The position numbers and the translations under genes are program-made. Of a stretch of DNA of 14,470 nucleotides, positions 1 through 7,012 are shown one piece after another (positions within the stretch are counted from its first letter, which is position 1; each line of letters starts with the position of its first letter). Source of the stretch: JAVBKP01 sp031553975. GTDB taxonomy: Bacteria > Bacillota > Clostridia > Peptostreptococcales > Anaerovoracaceae. The notes beneath the pieces were generated by a model that saw only the letters and a program-made list of their open reading frames with translations, searched no databases and was not told the origin of the DNA. Location of the stretch: positions 1 to 14,470 of the forward strand of contig JAVBKP010000148.1 of the NCBI GenBank assembly GCA_031553975.1. The letters are read 5' to 3'.

Positions 1-2
1 TC

Positions 3-44
3 TTGACATTTATCCATAGATGGAGTATCCTTGAATGGATAAAT
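3..44 (+). promoter_or_regulatory. Promoter of the HicB-like gene with overlapping inverted repeat
   Basis: A perfect -35 box TTGACA (3-8) is followed after 17 bases by TATCCT (26-31), which matches four of six -10 positions. A perfect 10-bp inverted repeat, ATTTATCCAT (8-17) and ATGGATAAAT (35-44), brackets the -10 box, so it could be an operator or a hairpin at the transcript start. The boxes and repeat are seen directly; promoter activity is inferred. The promoter suggests that the HicB-like gene is transcribed on its own here. Confidence 0.55.
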
Positions 45-60
45 TGATGGGGGAATGAAG

Positions 61-279
61 ATGAAAAATTATCATATCAATATTTTTTATAGTGATGAAG
101 ACGAAGGATATATTGCGGATGTTCCAGATTTGAAACATTGCAGTGCATTTGGTGAAACTCCAGAAGAAGCATTAGCTGAAGTTTTAATAGCAAAGAAGCT
201 ATGGTTAGAGGAAGCAAAGAATAATAATATTTCTATACCTGAACCACAATATAAGCCATTGATTTATCAAGTGAGCTAA
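61..279 (+). CDS. HicB-family antitoxin-like small protein
   Basis: A 72-residue protein of the HicB fold (partial RNase H-like domain). The N-terminal strand pattern YHINIFYS, the turn DEDEGYIADVPDLKHCSAFGETPEEAL and the following helix are typical of the family. HicB proteins usually neutralise the mRNA-cleaving toxin HicA. This one has only the fold and lacks the C-terminal DNA-binding domain of many HicB antitoxins. No HicA follows: the next gene converges from the other strand. A partner upstream would lie outside the window, and a promoter at 3-31 argues against co-transcription with one. I start at ATG 61 because GGGGG at 49-53 is seven bases away from it; ATG 55 would be only one base away. 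Family assignment is fairly sure; a toxin-antitoxin role is unproven. Confidence 0.8.
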   Translation: MKNYHINIFYSDEDEGYIADVPDLKHCSAFGETPEEALAEVLIAKKLWLEEAKNNNISIPEPQYKPLIYQVS

Positions 280-309
280 CAATTAGTTATTAATAGCAAT
301 AACCAAACA

Positions 310-347
310 AAAATGTTTTCTAACCCCAAAAGGCTAGAAAACATTTT
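310..347. terminator. Bidirectional intrinsic terminator between hicB-like gene and feoB remnant
   Basis: A perfect 13-bp inverted repeat, AAAATGTTTTCTA (310-322) and TAGAAAACATTTT (335-347), with a 12-base loop. Read on the minus strand it ends in CATTTTTG, a usable U-tract for the feo operon; read on the plus strand it ends in TTTT. The stem is A/T-rich, so efficiency is uncertain. The feoB stop codon (334-336) lies within this hairpin. Confidence 0.65.
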
Positions 348-1371
348 CCATTTCCGCCATCAATAGCATAAACACAACCAAGCACATGGTCAGGGCTTGT
401 TTTCCACAGGCGCAGGATTTTTGGAAAAAGTGATCCATATTAAAAGCAATTCTAGGAAGATACCCTAGGTCTTCTAATAAGGTGAACAACGGAAAAAATA
501 TAGCCATAGGAGGTAGCATCACCGACACCACCCATGCGGCAGTGCGATATATACCGTATACTAAAAAACTACTGATGGGGTCAGGGAGATGAAGCATAGT
601 ACATAATGCCAATAAGGTATCTTGCTGCCCCAAGAGAAGATTGGACAATAGTTCTGAAGGCACATTGGCACCTTGAATAGTAAACCAGAATATGAAAGAC
701 AGTAGGATTAACATAGATGGTATGGCGAATTTGCGAGATGTGATTAGCTTGTCTATGGAAACATCTCGTATAGCGGTTTTTGATTTAGCCTTGACTATGA
801 CCTTCTTTGCCAAAACTTCTGCCATCTGCCATCTGCTACTAGCTGGGATTATTAAAGGAGCAGACATGGAAGGTACATGTGAGGTAGTGTATATGACATC
901 CCTGAGTTCATGAAGTCCAGTGCCATTGGAGGCAGCTGTGCCAATAACGGGAATATTTAAATCTTTTGCTAATATGTCAAAATCGATTGTTATGCCTTTT
1001 CTGTATGCCTCGTCCAACAAATTAATACATAATGCAACTGGTGAGATCATAGACATGACCTCAAGGGCAAAGTGAAGCCCTCTTTCAAGACATGTGCCAT
1101 CTATTACGATGAGGGTCATATCAGATTTGCCAGATAATATAAAATCACTAGCCACTTTCTCATCAGCTGAGTAGGGATTAAGAGAGTAAGTCCCGGGAAT
1201 ATCCACCAATGTGAAAAGACAATCTTTGTATGTATAATCTCCAGCGGCACTATCAACTGTTTTGCCGTGCCAATTGCCAGTATGCTGTCTAAGTCCAGTC
1301 AGTGCGTTGAATAGACTGCTTTTGCCAACATTTGGGTTTCCAACTAGCGTAATTGTTTTAGAATGGCTCAT
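334..1371 (-). pseudogene. feoB: Truncated FeoB ferrous-iron transporter (3' part missing)
   Basis: The 345 residues cover the cytosolic G domain and only the beginning of the membrane domain of FeoB, the GTP-driven Fe2+ importer, which is usually 600-800 residues long. G motifs are present: G1 GNPNVGKSS (11-19), a G2-like GNWHGKTVD, G3 DIPGTYSL, a G4-like NLLDE and a G5-like ASNGTG. Membrane segments begin near residue 215. The recognisable segments LEDLGYLPRIAF and CACGKQALTMC are the last homologous parts. The family normally continues with a glycine/cysteine-rich segment and many more helices, but here about 15 unrelated residues follow and the stop sits inside a terminator hairpin. AGGAGGT upstream of ATG 1371 and a 14-base overlap with feoA show an intact operon start. 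A transport function is very unlikely; a residual GTPase could still be made. Confidence 0.8.
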
Positions 1372-1618
1372 AATCGCCAGTGACCTCCTGTACTAGAATT
1401 TTGTTTGTGACGTCGTCTCTGAGAGCAATGACAACACCTCTGACATGATAGGCGACAGGATTACCGGAGGGGCTTTTGTATAATACTTCAATTAAAACGC
1501 CTTCAGATATTCCTAAATCAAACAATCGTTGGACTATGGCTGTATCAGAATTGATTTTATGAACTATACAAGTATCACCGGGGGACAGTGAGTTCAAAGT
1601 TACCAACAGACTTTCCAT
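1358..1618 (-). CDS. feoA: FeoA family protein
   Basis: An 86-residue SH3-like FeoA domain protein. Characteristic features are the opening LNSLSPGDTCIVHKI, the central RLFDLGISEGVLIEVL, and the closing strand RGVVIALRDDVTNKILV. FeoA is a small cytosolic partner of FeoB and is needed for Fe2+ uptake in several bacteria; its exact action is debated. It is the first gene of a minus-strand operon and overlaps feoB by 14 bases. The start is ATG at 1618 with AGGTAGGTGG just upstream. Because its feoB partner is truncated, this FeoA may be orphaned unless another feoB exists elsewhere in the genome. No convincing Fur or DtxR box was recognised upstream; the region instead holds a 70-bp tandem repeat. 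Confidence 0.88.
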   Translation of the reverse strand: MESLLVTLNSLSPGDTCIVHKINSDTAIVQRLFDLGISEGVLIEVLYKSPSGNPVAYHVRGVVIALRDDVTNKILVQEVTGDYEPF

Positions 1619-1642
1619 ACGCCACCTACCTTTTTGTCAGTG

Positions 1643-1798
1643 TTATGATATAACAAATGCCAAGATGCATTTATTGCATCGTTGTGAAGCAAGTCGCGTT
1701 AGCGACTTACACTTATGATATAACAAATGCCAAGATGCATTTATTGCATCGTTGTGAAGCAAGTCGCGTTAGCGACTTACACTTATGATATAATAAAT
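1643..1798. repeat. Two identical 70-bp tandem repeats plus a 16-base partial third copy
   Basis: Copies at 1643-1712 and 1713-1782 are identical base for base; a third start, 1783-1798, matches the first 16 bases with one change (C to T). Each unit contains two perfect hairpins: GATGCA/TGCATC with a 5-base loop (1664-1680 in copy one) and AAGTCGC/GCGACTT with loop GTTA (1691-1708). Each unit begins with TTATGATATAA, an extended -10-like sequence. The repeat fills most of the region between divergent feoA and mnmM. Confidence 0.95.
1786..1794 (+). promoter_or_regulatory. Extended -10 element, possible mnmM promoter
   Basis: TGATATAAT (TG at 1786-1787, TATAAT at 1789-1794) is a perfect extended -10 reading toward mnmM. 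No good -35 box lies 17 bases upstream, which is tolerable for extended -10 promoters. In the two full repeat copies the same site reads TATAAC, so the partial third copy carries the better version. Promoter activity is inferred. Confidence 0.4.
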
Positions 1799-1877
1799 AT
1801 ATATCTATATTTTCCGAATAGTTCGGTGAATTGCCTTTTTTAGACTATGATATTAGGCATAGAAAGGTGAGTGTTTG

Positions 1878-1901
1878 ATGTGGAGATATGAAAAGAAATG
1901 A
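1878..1901 (+). CDS. Possible 7-codon upstream ORF before mnmM
   Basis: ATG at 1878 opens a short frame (MWRYEKK, stop TGA 1899-1901). AAAGGTGAG at 1863-1871 is placed six bases ahead, a better ribosome binding site than that of mnmM itself. The stop overlaps TGAGG, the only plausible binding site for mnmM, which suggests translational coupling. The frame is very short and could be chance. Confidence 0.3.
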   Translation: MWRYEKK

Positions 1902-1914
1902 GGTTTCATAAAGC

Positions 1915-2574
1915 ATGAGTAGCAATTTGATTGTAAAAACCACTGGGTTAGCATTGCATCTTCTGGCCCCATATATAAAAGAAGGTGACACAGTCGTTGA
2001 TGCTACCATAGGCAATGGGTATGATACCCTCTTTCTAGCTAAGGAGGTAGGAGCAGACAGAGGGGTGGGCAAGGTGTATGGCTTTGACATACAAGAAACC
2101 GCTTTGGAAAGTACAAAAGAATTGCTAAGGCGGTATGGGATTAAAAGTAAAATTTGGGGTAAAACACTAAAAAACCAAATGAAAGGCGCGAGCACCTACA
2201 TGGACAGAGATATAGAATCAAATGCAGAGGTGATATTAATACAAGACTCCCACCATAGGATGAACATGTACGATATCCAAGATGTTGGGGCTGTTATTTT
2301 TAACCTAGGCTATATGCCTGGACAAGATAAGACAGTGACCACTGACTGTAAGAGTACAATGACAGCAGTAAAAAGTGCATTGGAGATGATAAAACCAAAC
2401 GGGCTAGTGATGATTGTCATGTATAGTGGACATGAGGCTGGGGCAGAAGAGAAGATAGAGTTATTGGATTTTGCCAAGGCGCTGGATGCTAAGACATACC
2501 ATGTAGCATTCACAGAGATGATTAACCAACCAGCATCAGCCCCTTCTATATTAATGATAACTAAGAAAATATAA
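1915..2574 (+). CDS. mnmM: tRNA (mnm5s2U34)-methyltransferase, YtqB/MnmM family
   Basis: A 219-residue class I SAM-dependent methyltransferase of the YtqB family (formerly 'putative rRNA methylase'). YtqB has been identified as MnmM, which methylates nm5(s2)U34 to mnm5(s2)U34 in the tRNA wobble position. Seen here are the SAM-binding motif VVDATIGNGYDT, the following strand VYGFDIQE, and the family signature FNLGYMPGQDKTVTT, with a late MIVMYSGHEAG strand. Length is typical, slightly over the 190-200 of relatives. The start at ATG 1915 has only GAGG 11 bases upstream, and a small upstream ORF may feed ribosomes to it. It stands alone, followed by a terminator at 2590-2617. The tRNA thiolase gene mnmA, which acts on the same nucleotide, lies 2.9 kb downstream. 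Confidence 0.87.
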   Translation: MSSNLIVKTTGLALHLLAPYIKEGDTVVDATIGNGYDTLFLAKEVGADRGVGKVYGFDIQETALESTKELLRRYGIKSKIWGKTLKNQMKGASTYMDRDIESNAEVILIQDSHHRMNMYDIQDVGAVIFNLGYMPGQDKTVTTDCKSTMTAVKSALEMIKPNGLVMIVMYSGHEAGAEEKIELLDFAKALDAKTYHVAFTEMINQPASAPSILMITKKI

Positions 2575-2589
2575 TGTTTACTATAAAAA

Positions 2590-2617
2590 GGGCACTCCAC
2601 ATGGCTGTGAAGTGCCC
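2590..2617. terminator. Bidirectional intrinsic terminator between mnmM and the ABC permease gene
   Basis: GGGCACTCCAC (2590-2600) pairs with GTGAAGTGCCC (2607-2617) with one mismatch and a 6-base loop. On the minus strand the stem is followed by TTTTTATAG, a good U-tract for the permease gene; on the plus strand by AGAATTTATTTTG, weaker but usable for mnmM. Confidence 0.8.
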
Positions 2618-2654
2618 AGAATTTATTTTGCGGCTTATCTAGGATTAAAATCAA

Positions 2655-3857
2655 CTATTTCTCTTTAATCCACTTAATCATATCCCCAATAGAGGCATTG
2701 GAATCGTATAGTAATATTGCTGTTTTAAATATTTTGCCAGCCATTTTCATTATGAGAACACTGCTGACTAACAATATGACAAAGGAGATGATGAGTTGCA
2801 TCATAGTTACCGAATTAGACAATGCTAGGCGTATTGGTTGTATCAAAGGTGAGGTCAATGGAAAATAGGACAAAAAAGTCGCTAGATTGCCATTTGGGCT
2901 AGAGAATATCGGTCCAACAAACAATATGGGTAGCATGGGAAGCATCATGATTACCCCTTGGAAATTACTACCTGATTGCACATCTTCCATAGTGGCGCCA
3001 ATAGCCACAAACAGAGAGAAGAACAGCAAATATCCGCCAAGCAAGAACAGTACCATCGGGATGAGTTTCATCGTCATCAAACTAGGGATAACAGCCATAT
3101 CTAGCGCATTGGTAGCACCGATTACGCCAATGATTAACCAAAGCGAAACTTGGATTAGATTCAAGAAGAAGTAGCCTAATATTTTACCTTGCATGAATTG
3201 ACTTGGTTTAATGGAATATAGGATTAATTCCACAACCTTGTCTTTTTTCTCGCTCATAGAACTATAAAAAAGCATAGAGGACGCCATGAAAATATTAATA
3301 TAAAGTAGCAGAACAAAGCCTACTCTGACGATTTTTGCCGTTTCCTCCTCTTTTGTATTTTGATCTAGCAGAGATATTGTTTCCAGAGAAACACCTTTGC
3401 TCAATGAAAGTATCTGATCAGAAGTAAGTCCGTATTCTGCTAGTTGGTTGTTTTTCAGCAGGGTATCAAGGCCGGCGGTTAGCCAATTTAAGTTCTTTTC
3501 ACCCTCAGAATATGTATACACTTTCAACTCTTTTGAAAGCAATGCGGCATCATCAAGGACTATATACCCGCTATCTTCATTGTCTTCAATCATGGTCTTT
3601 AGTGTTGGTAGATCTACATCCACTGGCTTTAAAATCATGTCCTCTGGTGCAGATGCTTCTAATTGCTTGACTATGTCGTGGGTACCTGACACATATAACA
3701 CGAAAGGGTCATCGTGAACCATTTTGGACACGAGAGTGGGCAGGAACATAAAAACAAGCATGATCACAGGCGTGACAATAAGCGAAATTAAAAATGTTTT
3801 GTTGGTTAGATTGCGGCGCAATTCCCACATGGCGACTTTCATGGTATTGTTATTCAT
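2655..3857 (-). CDS. ABC-2 type exporter permease (NatB-like)
   Basis: A roughly 400-residue membrane permease of the ABC-2/NatB type. The layout is typical: a first transmembrane helix near residues 18-42 (SLIVTPVIMLVFMFLPTLV), a large extracytoplasmic domain to about residue 175, then a cluster of five or six helices in the C-terminal half (for example YINIFMASSMLFYSSMSEK, where SEKKDKVVELILYSI is the family's conserved cytoplasmic stretch). It should form the membrane channel for the ATPase encoded just upstream. NatAB of Bacillus exports Na+, but relatives export other substrates, so the cargo is unknown. I prefer ATG 3857, about eight bases after GAGGGGGGTGG; a GTG at 3869 overlaps that site. 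The gene overlaps the ATPase gene by 8 bases, implying coupled translation. Confidence 0.85.
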   Translation of the reverse strand: MNNNTMKVAMWELRRNLTNKTFLISLIVTPVIMLVFMFLPTLVSKMVHDDPFVLYVSGTHDIVKQLEASAPEDMILKPVDVDLPTLKTMIEDNEDSGYIVLDDAALLSKELKVYTYSEGEKNLNWLTAGLDTLLKNNQLAEYGLTSDQILSLSKGVSLETISLLDQNTKEEETAKIVRVGFVLLLYINIFMASSMLFYSSMSEKKDKVVELILYSIKPSQFMQGKILGYFFLNLIQVSLWLIIGVIGATNALDMAVIPSLMTMKLIPMVLFLLGGYLLFFSLFVAIGATMEDVQSGSNFQGVIMMLPMLPILFVGPIFSSPNGNLATFLSYFPLTSPLIQPIRLALSNSVTMMQLIISFVILLVSSVLIMKMAGKIFKTAILLYDSNASIGDMIKWIKEK

Positions 3858-4614
3858 TGATTTTTCCACCCCCCTCTACGATGCGTACAAATATTTCGTG
3901 AAGAGACGGACCTTCCATAACCTTCACCACTTCCTTTTCTCCACCGTATTTTTCTTTTAATTCAGCGATGGTACCGTTGAATATCTGCCTGCCCTTGTGA
4001 ATCATAAAGATATGGCTACAGAGAGATTCAACGAAATTCATTTGATGTGAAGAGAGCAAAATGGTAATACCGGAAGCGGATAGTTCTTTGATTTCATTGA
4101 TGATTACATCTTGGCTGACAGGATCCAAGCCTGACAGGGGTTCATCTAGTATTAAAAGCTCAGGCTCATGTATGATGGAAGAAATGAACTGTATTTTTTG
4201 CGCCATGCCTTTAGACATAGCAGAGATTTTTTGTTTCTCTTTACCTACCAAATCAAACTTTTCCAGATAATGATAGATGCGGGCTTTTGCTTTTTCTTTA
4301 GGATAGTTTTTTAGGTCAGATAAATATAAAAGAACGTCCATAATGCTGGCGTCCTTATAAAGTCCACGCTCTTCTGGCAGATAGCCGATTTTGGCGTTGT
4401 TATTGGCAAGACCTGCCTCAATATGAAATGTAATATCTCCGCTGTCTTGTTCTTTTATGCCTAATATGCAACGTATGATAGTGGATTTTCCAGCGCCATT
4501 ATGACCAAGAAGCCCTAAAATATCCCCACGATGAACCTCAAAAGACACATTGTCTACCGCTTTGAATTTACCAAAAGATTTTGTTAGGTTGCTAACTGAT
4601 AGTATTTTATCCAT
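3850..4614 (-). CDS. ABC transporter ATP-binding protein (NatA-like)
   Basis: A 254-residue ATPase subunit that powers the NatB-like permease encoded next to it. Motifs in order are Walker A GHNGAGKS (37-44), the Q-loop region IGYLPEERGLY, an ABC signature of the NatA form (MSKGMAQK rather than LSGGQ), Walker B ELLILDEPLSGLDP, and the H-loop LLSSHQM. A C-terminal extension of about 40 residues is normal for this group. I chose ATG 4614 because AAAGGGGG lies five to seven bases upstream; an upstream in-frame start at 4650 has no such site. It is the first gene of a two-gene minus-strand operon ending at the terminator 2590-2617. A promoter must lie in the 67 bases shared with the divergent ecsC-like gene, but none stands out. 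The family is certain; the substrate is unknown. Confidence 0.9.
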   Translation of the reverse strand: MDKILSVSNLTKSFGKFKAVDNVSFEVHRGDILGLLGHNGAGKSTIIRCILGIKEQDSGDITFHIEAGLANNNAKIGYLPEERGLYKDASIMDVLLYLSDLKNYPKEKAKARIYHYLEKFDLVGKEKQKISAMSKGMAQKIQFISSIIHEPELLILDEPLSGLDPVSQDVIINEIKELSASGITILLSSHQMNFVESLCSHIFMIHKGRQIFNGTIAELKEKYGGEKEVVKVMEGPSLHEIFVRIVEGGGKINE

Positions 4615-4681
4615 AAAATCCCCCTTTCCCCTATACCTATAGTGTAGCATAATGTGTTAAAATAAGTAAGGGGATTATTTT

Positions 4682-5434
4682 ATGAATATGTATGAAAAAA
4701 AGGTGTATAGGGAGATTACGGCTTGGCAGAGAGATATAATGAAAAAACCAAGCGTTTTTAACAGCGCGCTAAGTAGTGTCCAGGGCGCAGGTCAAAAACT
4801 GGTGCCTACTTCCATTCAAAACGTGATCACAGAGGGCGTTAAAGGTCTCATGAGTACCATTATGTTCGGCTCTGAACTCATTACCACCCGAAGAGATATC
4901 AATGGATTTAACCTAGCTGAAAAGGACCAATTGGCAGAAGAGAAGTTTAGATTTTATGAAAAAACAGCGGTGGTACAAGGTGCTACATTTGGTGCTGGTG
5001 GTATAGTCCTAGGATTGGCCGATTTTCCTGCATTGATGAGCATTAAAGTCAAATTTCTATACGAACTGGCTGAAAGCTATGGATATGACACAGAAGACAA
5101 GCGAGAGAGACTTTTTATGCTATATATATTTCAATTGGCTTTTTCGGCAGAAAAAGAACGGCAAAAAATATTTGAAAAAATATGCAATTGGGATAGAAAC
5201 ATAGAAAATTTTGAAAGCTTAGATTGGGAAACCTTTCAGAAGGAGTATCGAAATTATATAGATTTTGCTAAAGCATTGCAGCTGCTACCAATCATTGGGG
5301 CACCGGCAGGGGCCATAGCCAATTATAATTTGATGGGTCATTTGAAAACATTTGCGATGAACTGTTATCGCACACGATATTTTATAGAAAATGGACATGA
5401 ATTGTTCAAGGAGATAGAACAAAAGACGAGGTAG
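4682..5434 (+). CDS. EcsC family protein
   Basis: A 250-residue protein of the EcsC family, named after the third gene of the Bacillus ecs locus, whose biochemical role is unclear. Family features seen are the N-terminal helix YEKKVYREITAWQRDIMKKPS, the central glycine-rich stretch GATFGAGGIVLGLADFPALMSIKVKFLYELA, and a second small-residue segment LLPIIGAPAGAIANYNLMGHL near the C terminus. These two short hydrophobic segments could associate with membrane. In Bacillus, EcsC accompanies the ABC exporter EcsAB; here it is divergent from a NatAB-like exporter, a suggestive but weaker link. Start ATG 4682 is preceded by AAGGGG at eight bases. mnmA begins three bases after its stop, so the two are probably co-transcribed. 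Confidence 0.82.
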   Translation: MNMYEKKVYREITAWQRDIMKKPSVFNSALSSVQGAGQKLVPTSIQNVITEGVKGLMSTIMFGSELITTRRDINGFNLAEKDQLAEEKFRFYEKTAVVQGATFGAGGIVLGLADFPALMSIKVKFLYELAESYGYDTEDKRERLFMLYIFQLAFSAEKERQKIFEKICNWDRNIENFESLDWETFQKEYRNYIDFAKALQLLPIIGAPAGAIANYNLMGHLKTFAMNCYRTRYFIENGHELFKEIEQKTR

Positions 5435-5437
5435 ACA

Positions 5438-6511
5438 ATGAGTGAAAAAGTGTTAGTAGCAATGAGTGGCGGCGTAGACAGCGCAGTAGCGTTGCATCTA
5501 ATGAAGGAACAAGGCTTTGACTGTATAGGCATTACCATGAAACTTTTCGAGAATGAGGATATAGGCCAGGCGAGAGAAAAGGCGTGCTGCTCTTTAGAAG
5601 ATGTAAACTATGCCCAAAGTGTGTGTACCGCGTCAGGTATTCCATTTTACGTTTTTAACTTCTCAGGGGAGTTCAAAGAAAAGGTTATTGACCGGTTTGT
5701 AGAGAGTTATGAGCAAGGCGATACACCAAATCCGTGTATAGACTGTAATAGATATTTGAAATTTGAACATTTATATGAGCGTGGCAAGCAATTGGATATG
5801 GATTATGTAGTCACAGGTCATTATGCCAGAGTAGAGTATAATGAGGTAAAAAACCGCTACATTATGAAAAAAGGTGTAGATCCGTTAAAAGACCAGAGCT
5901 ACGTCTTATATGCTATGACTCAAGAACAACTAGCACACACACAATTTCCTCTCGGAGGACTACATAAAACTCAGGTGCGGAAAATAGCCGAAGAGCAAGG
6001 GTTTAGAAATGCAAAAAAAAGAGATAGCCAGGATATTTGCTTTGTACAAGACGGTGACTATGCTAAATTCATAGAACAGTACAATGGCAAGACATATCCG
6101 GAAGGTGACTTTGTAGACAAAAAAGGCAAGGTGCTAGGCCGTCATAAAGGTTTGATACGGTATACAATAGGACAGCGAAAAGGGTTAGGATTGGCACTAC
6201 CTGCACCAATGTATGTCTGTGACAAGGACTTAGAACAAAATACGGTGATTCTCTGCAGTGACGAGGAGTTGTTCTCCAAGACGTTAGAAGCAAAGGATTT
6301 CAACTGGATTGCCTATGAGAAGATACAAGGACCTATTCGGGTGAAGGCAAAAATAAGGTACAAACATCCAGAGCAATGGGCTACCGTAACCCAATCAGAA
6401 GATGGAAAGGTGCAGGTTGTATTTGATGAGCCGCAAAGAGCCATTACAAAAGGACAGGCGGTGGTGCTGTATGATGAGGATATAGTAGTCGGAGGAGGCA
6501 CCATTTGTTAA
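5438..6511 (+). CDS. mnmA: tRNA-specific 2-thiouridylase MnmA
   Basis: A 357-residue enzyme of usual length that replaces the C2 oxygen of U34 by sulfur in tRNAs for Lys, Glu and Gln, using ATP and a persulfide. The ATP-pyrophosphatase P-loop SGGVDS is at residues 10-15. The two catalytic cysteines are in place: C100 in NPCIDCN and C201 in SQDICF. Other signatures are TGHYARVE, KDQSYVLY and TIGQRKGLG, followed by the C-terminal beta-barrel domain ending VVLYDEDIVVGGGTI. It starts three bases after the ecsC-like gene, with its binding site (GACGAGG) inside that gene, so it is likely the second gene of an operon. No clear terminator follows. It works in the same wobble-uridine pathway as the mnmM product. 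Confidence 0.97.
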   Translation: MSEKVLVAMSGGVDSAVALHLMKEQGFDCIGITMKLFENEDIGQAREKACCSLEDVNYAQSVCTASGIPFYVFNFSGEFKEKVIDRFVESYEQGDTPNPCIDCNRYLKFEHLYERGKQLDMDYVVTGHYARVEYNEVKNRYIMKKGVDPLKDQSYVLYAMTQEQLAHTQFPLGGLHKTQVRKIAEEQGFRNAKKRDSQDICFVQDGDYAKFIEQYNGKTYPEGDFVDKKGKVLGRHKGLIRYTIGQRKGLGLALPAPMYVCDKDLEQNTVILCSDEELFSKTLEAKDFNWIAYEKIQGPIRVKAKIRYKHPEQWATVTQSEDGKVQVVFDEPQRAITKGQAVVLYDEDIVVGGGTIC

Positions 6512-6552
6512 AGGCGAAATAACCTGTTTTCTACGAGACCGTGCTAAATTAT

Positions 6553-6581
6553 TTGCTTAAAAGGCCGATAATTAATAATGT
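6553..6581 (+). promoter_or_regulatory. Weak candidate promoter for the small gene at 6632
   Basis: TTGCTT (6553-6558) and TAATGT (6576-6581) are separated by 17 bases in the 120-base gap after mnmA. The -10 match is poor. It is listed because the following gene has its own good ribosome binding site and terminator. Confidence 0.25.
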
Positions 6582-6631
6582 AAGCTAATGATTGCAATGG
6601 TATAGTCCATGTGGGCGCAGGGAGGTGCAAC

Positions 6632-6865
6632 GTGAATATGGCAGCAAAAGTCGGGCCAGCCGAAACTATTATAGCTAGAGTACAGTCCGGGCACGAATTG
6701 ACGAAAGCAGAAAAGGATTATTTGATAAAGACTGACGTTAATAAATATAATGAGACGGTACGCATGGAAGAAGAGCGTAAGGCGGGCATTGAGAAAACTA
6801 TAGAGGCTCGAAAAGAGTTAAACGTAAAAGTTGAGCAAATGCTAGATGATTACAAAAAAGAATAA
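6632..6865 (+). CDS. Small hydrophilic protein of unknown function
   Basis: A 77-residue protein I do not recognise. It is highly charged, has no cysteine and no membrane segment, and its second half (from about residue 40, YNETVRMEEERKAGIEKTIE onward) looks helical and possibly coiled-coil. The start GTG 6632 is chosen because GGGAGGTG (6620-6627) is a near-perfect ribosome binding site at correct spacing; GTG 6611 would put that site inside the gene. It is followed at once by a strong terminator, so it is probably a single-gene unit or the last gene after mnmA. Coding nature is supported by the binding site and composition, not by homology. Confidence 0.65.
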   Translation: MNMAAKVGPAETIIARVQSGHELTKAEKDYLIKTDVNKYNETVRMEEERKAGIEKTIEARKELNVKVEQMLDDYKKE

Positions 6866-6871
6866 AAAAGG

Positions 6872-6900
6872 AAAAGGCGGAATAAAACCCCGCCTTTTTT
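6872..6900. terminator. Intrinsic terminator after the small gene, usable on both strands
   Basis: AAAAGGCGG (6872-6880) pairs with CCGCCTTTT (6890-6898), followed by T residues to 6900. On the minus strand the stem is followed by TTTTCC then TTTTTT, so it can also stop transcripts from the GIY-YIG gene. Confidence 0.88.
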
Positions 6901-6910
6901 AATACCCACT

Positions 6911-6928
6911 TTGGGGACGGTTCTAAAT
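6911..6928 (+). repeat. Solo arm of the GGGGACGGTTCTAA REP-like element
   Basis: TTGGGGACGGTTCTAAAT is a single left arm. It lies 24 bases from a complete paired element at 6953-7008 in the same orientation as that element's left arm. Confidence 0.85.
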
Positions 6929-6952
6929 GAGCAGTGACTGGTTGATTCGCTA

Positions 6953-7008
6953 TTGGGGACGGCTCTAGATTGATGACCAAACGGTCAGCAATCTAGAACC
7001 GTCCCCAA
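6953..7008. repeat. Complete palindromic REP-like element
   Basis: The left arm GGGGACGGCTCTAGATTG (6955-6972; one T-to-C change from the usual motif) faces the right arm CAATCTAGAACCGTCCCC (6989-7006). Between them is an inner stem TGACC/GGTCA with loop AAAC. The whole can form a nested hairpin in RNA or a cruciform in DNA. It lies five bases beyond the stop of the GIY-YIG gene. Confidence 0.92.
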
Positions 7009-7012
7009 GTGC

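Noticed and set aside
1643..1798. Fur or DtxR operator for feoAB
   Set aside because: GTTATGATATAAC is a short dyad but does not match either consensus well enough to call.
1814..1840. Terminator CCGAA/TTCGG followed by a T-run
   Set aside because: The stem is only 5 bp and the T-run begins about ten bases later; it would also block the likely mnmM promoter.
1845..2195. Minus-strand ORF of 116 codons
   Set aside because: Antisense shadow of mnmM.
2310..2654. Minus-strand ORF of 114 codons
   Set aside because: Antisense to mnmM and its terminator; no ribosome binding site and no recognisable features.
6798..6980. Minus-strand ORF of 60 codons containing LEPSP peptides
   Set aside because: It is a by-product of translating the terminator and repeat arms; no ribosome binding site, and it overlaps the well-supported small gene.
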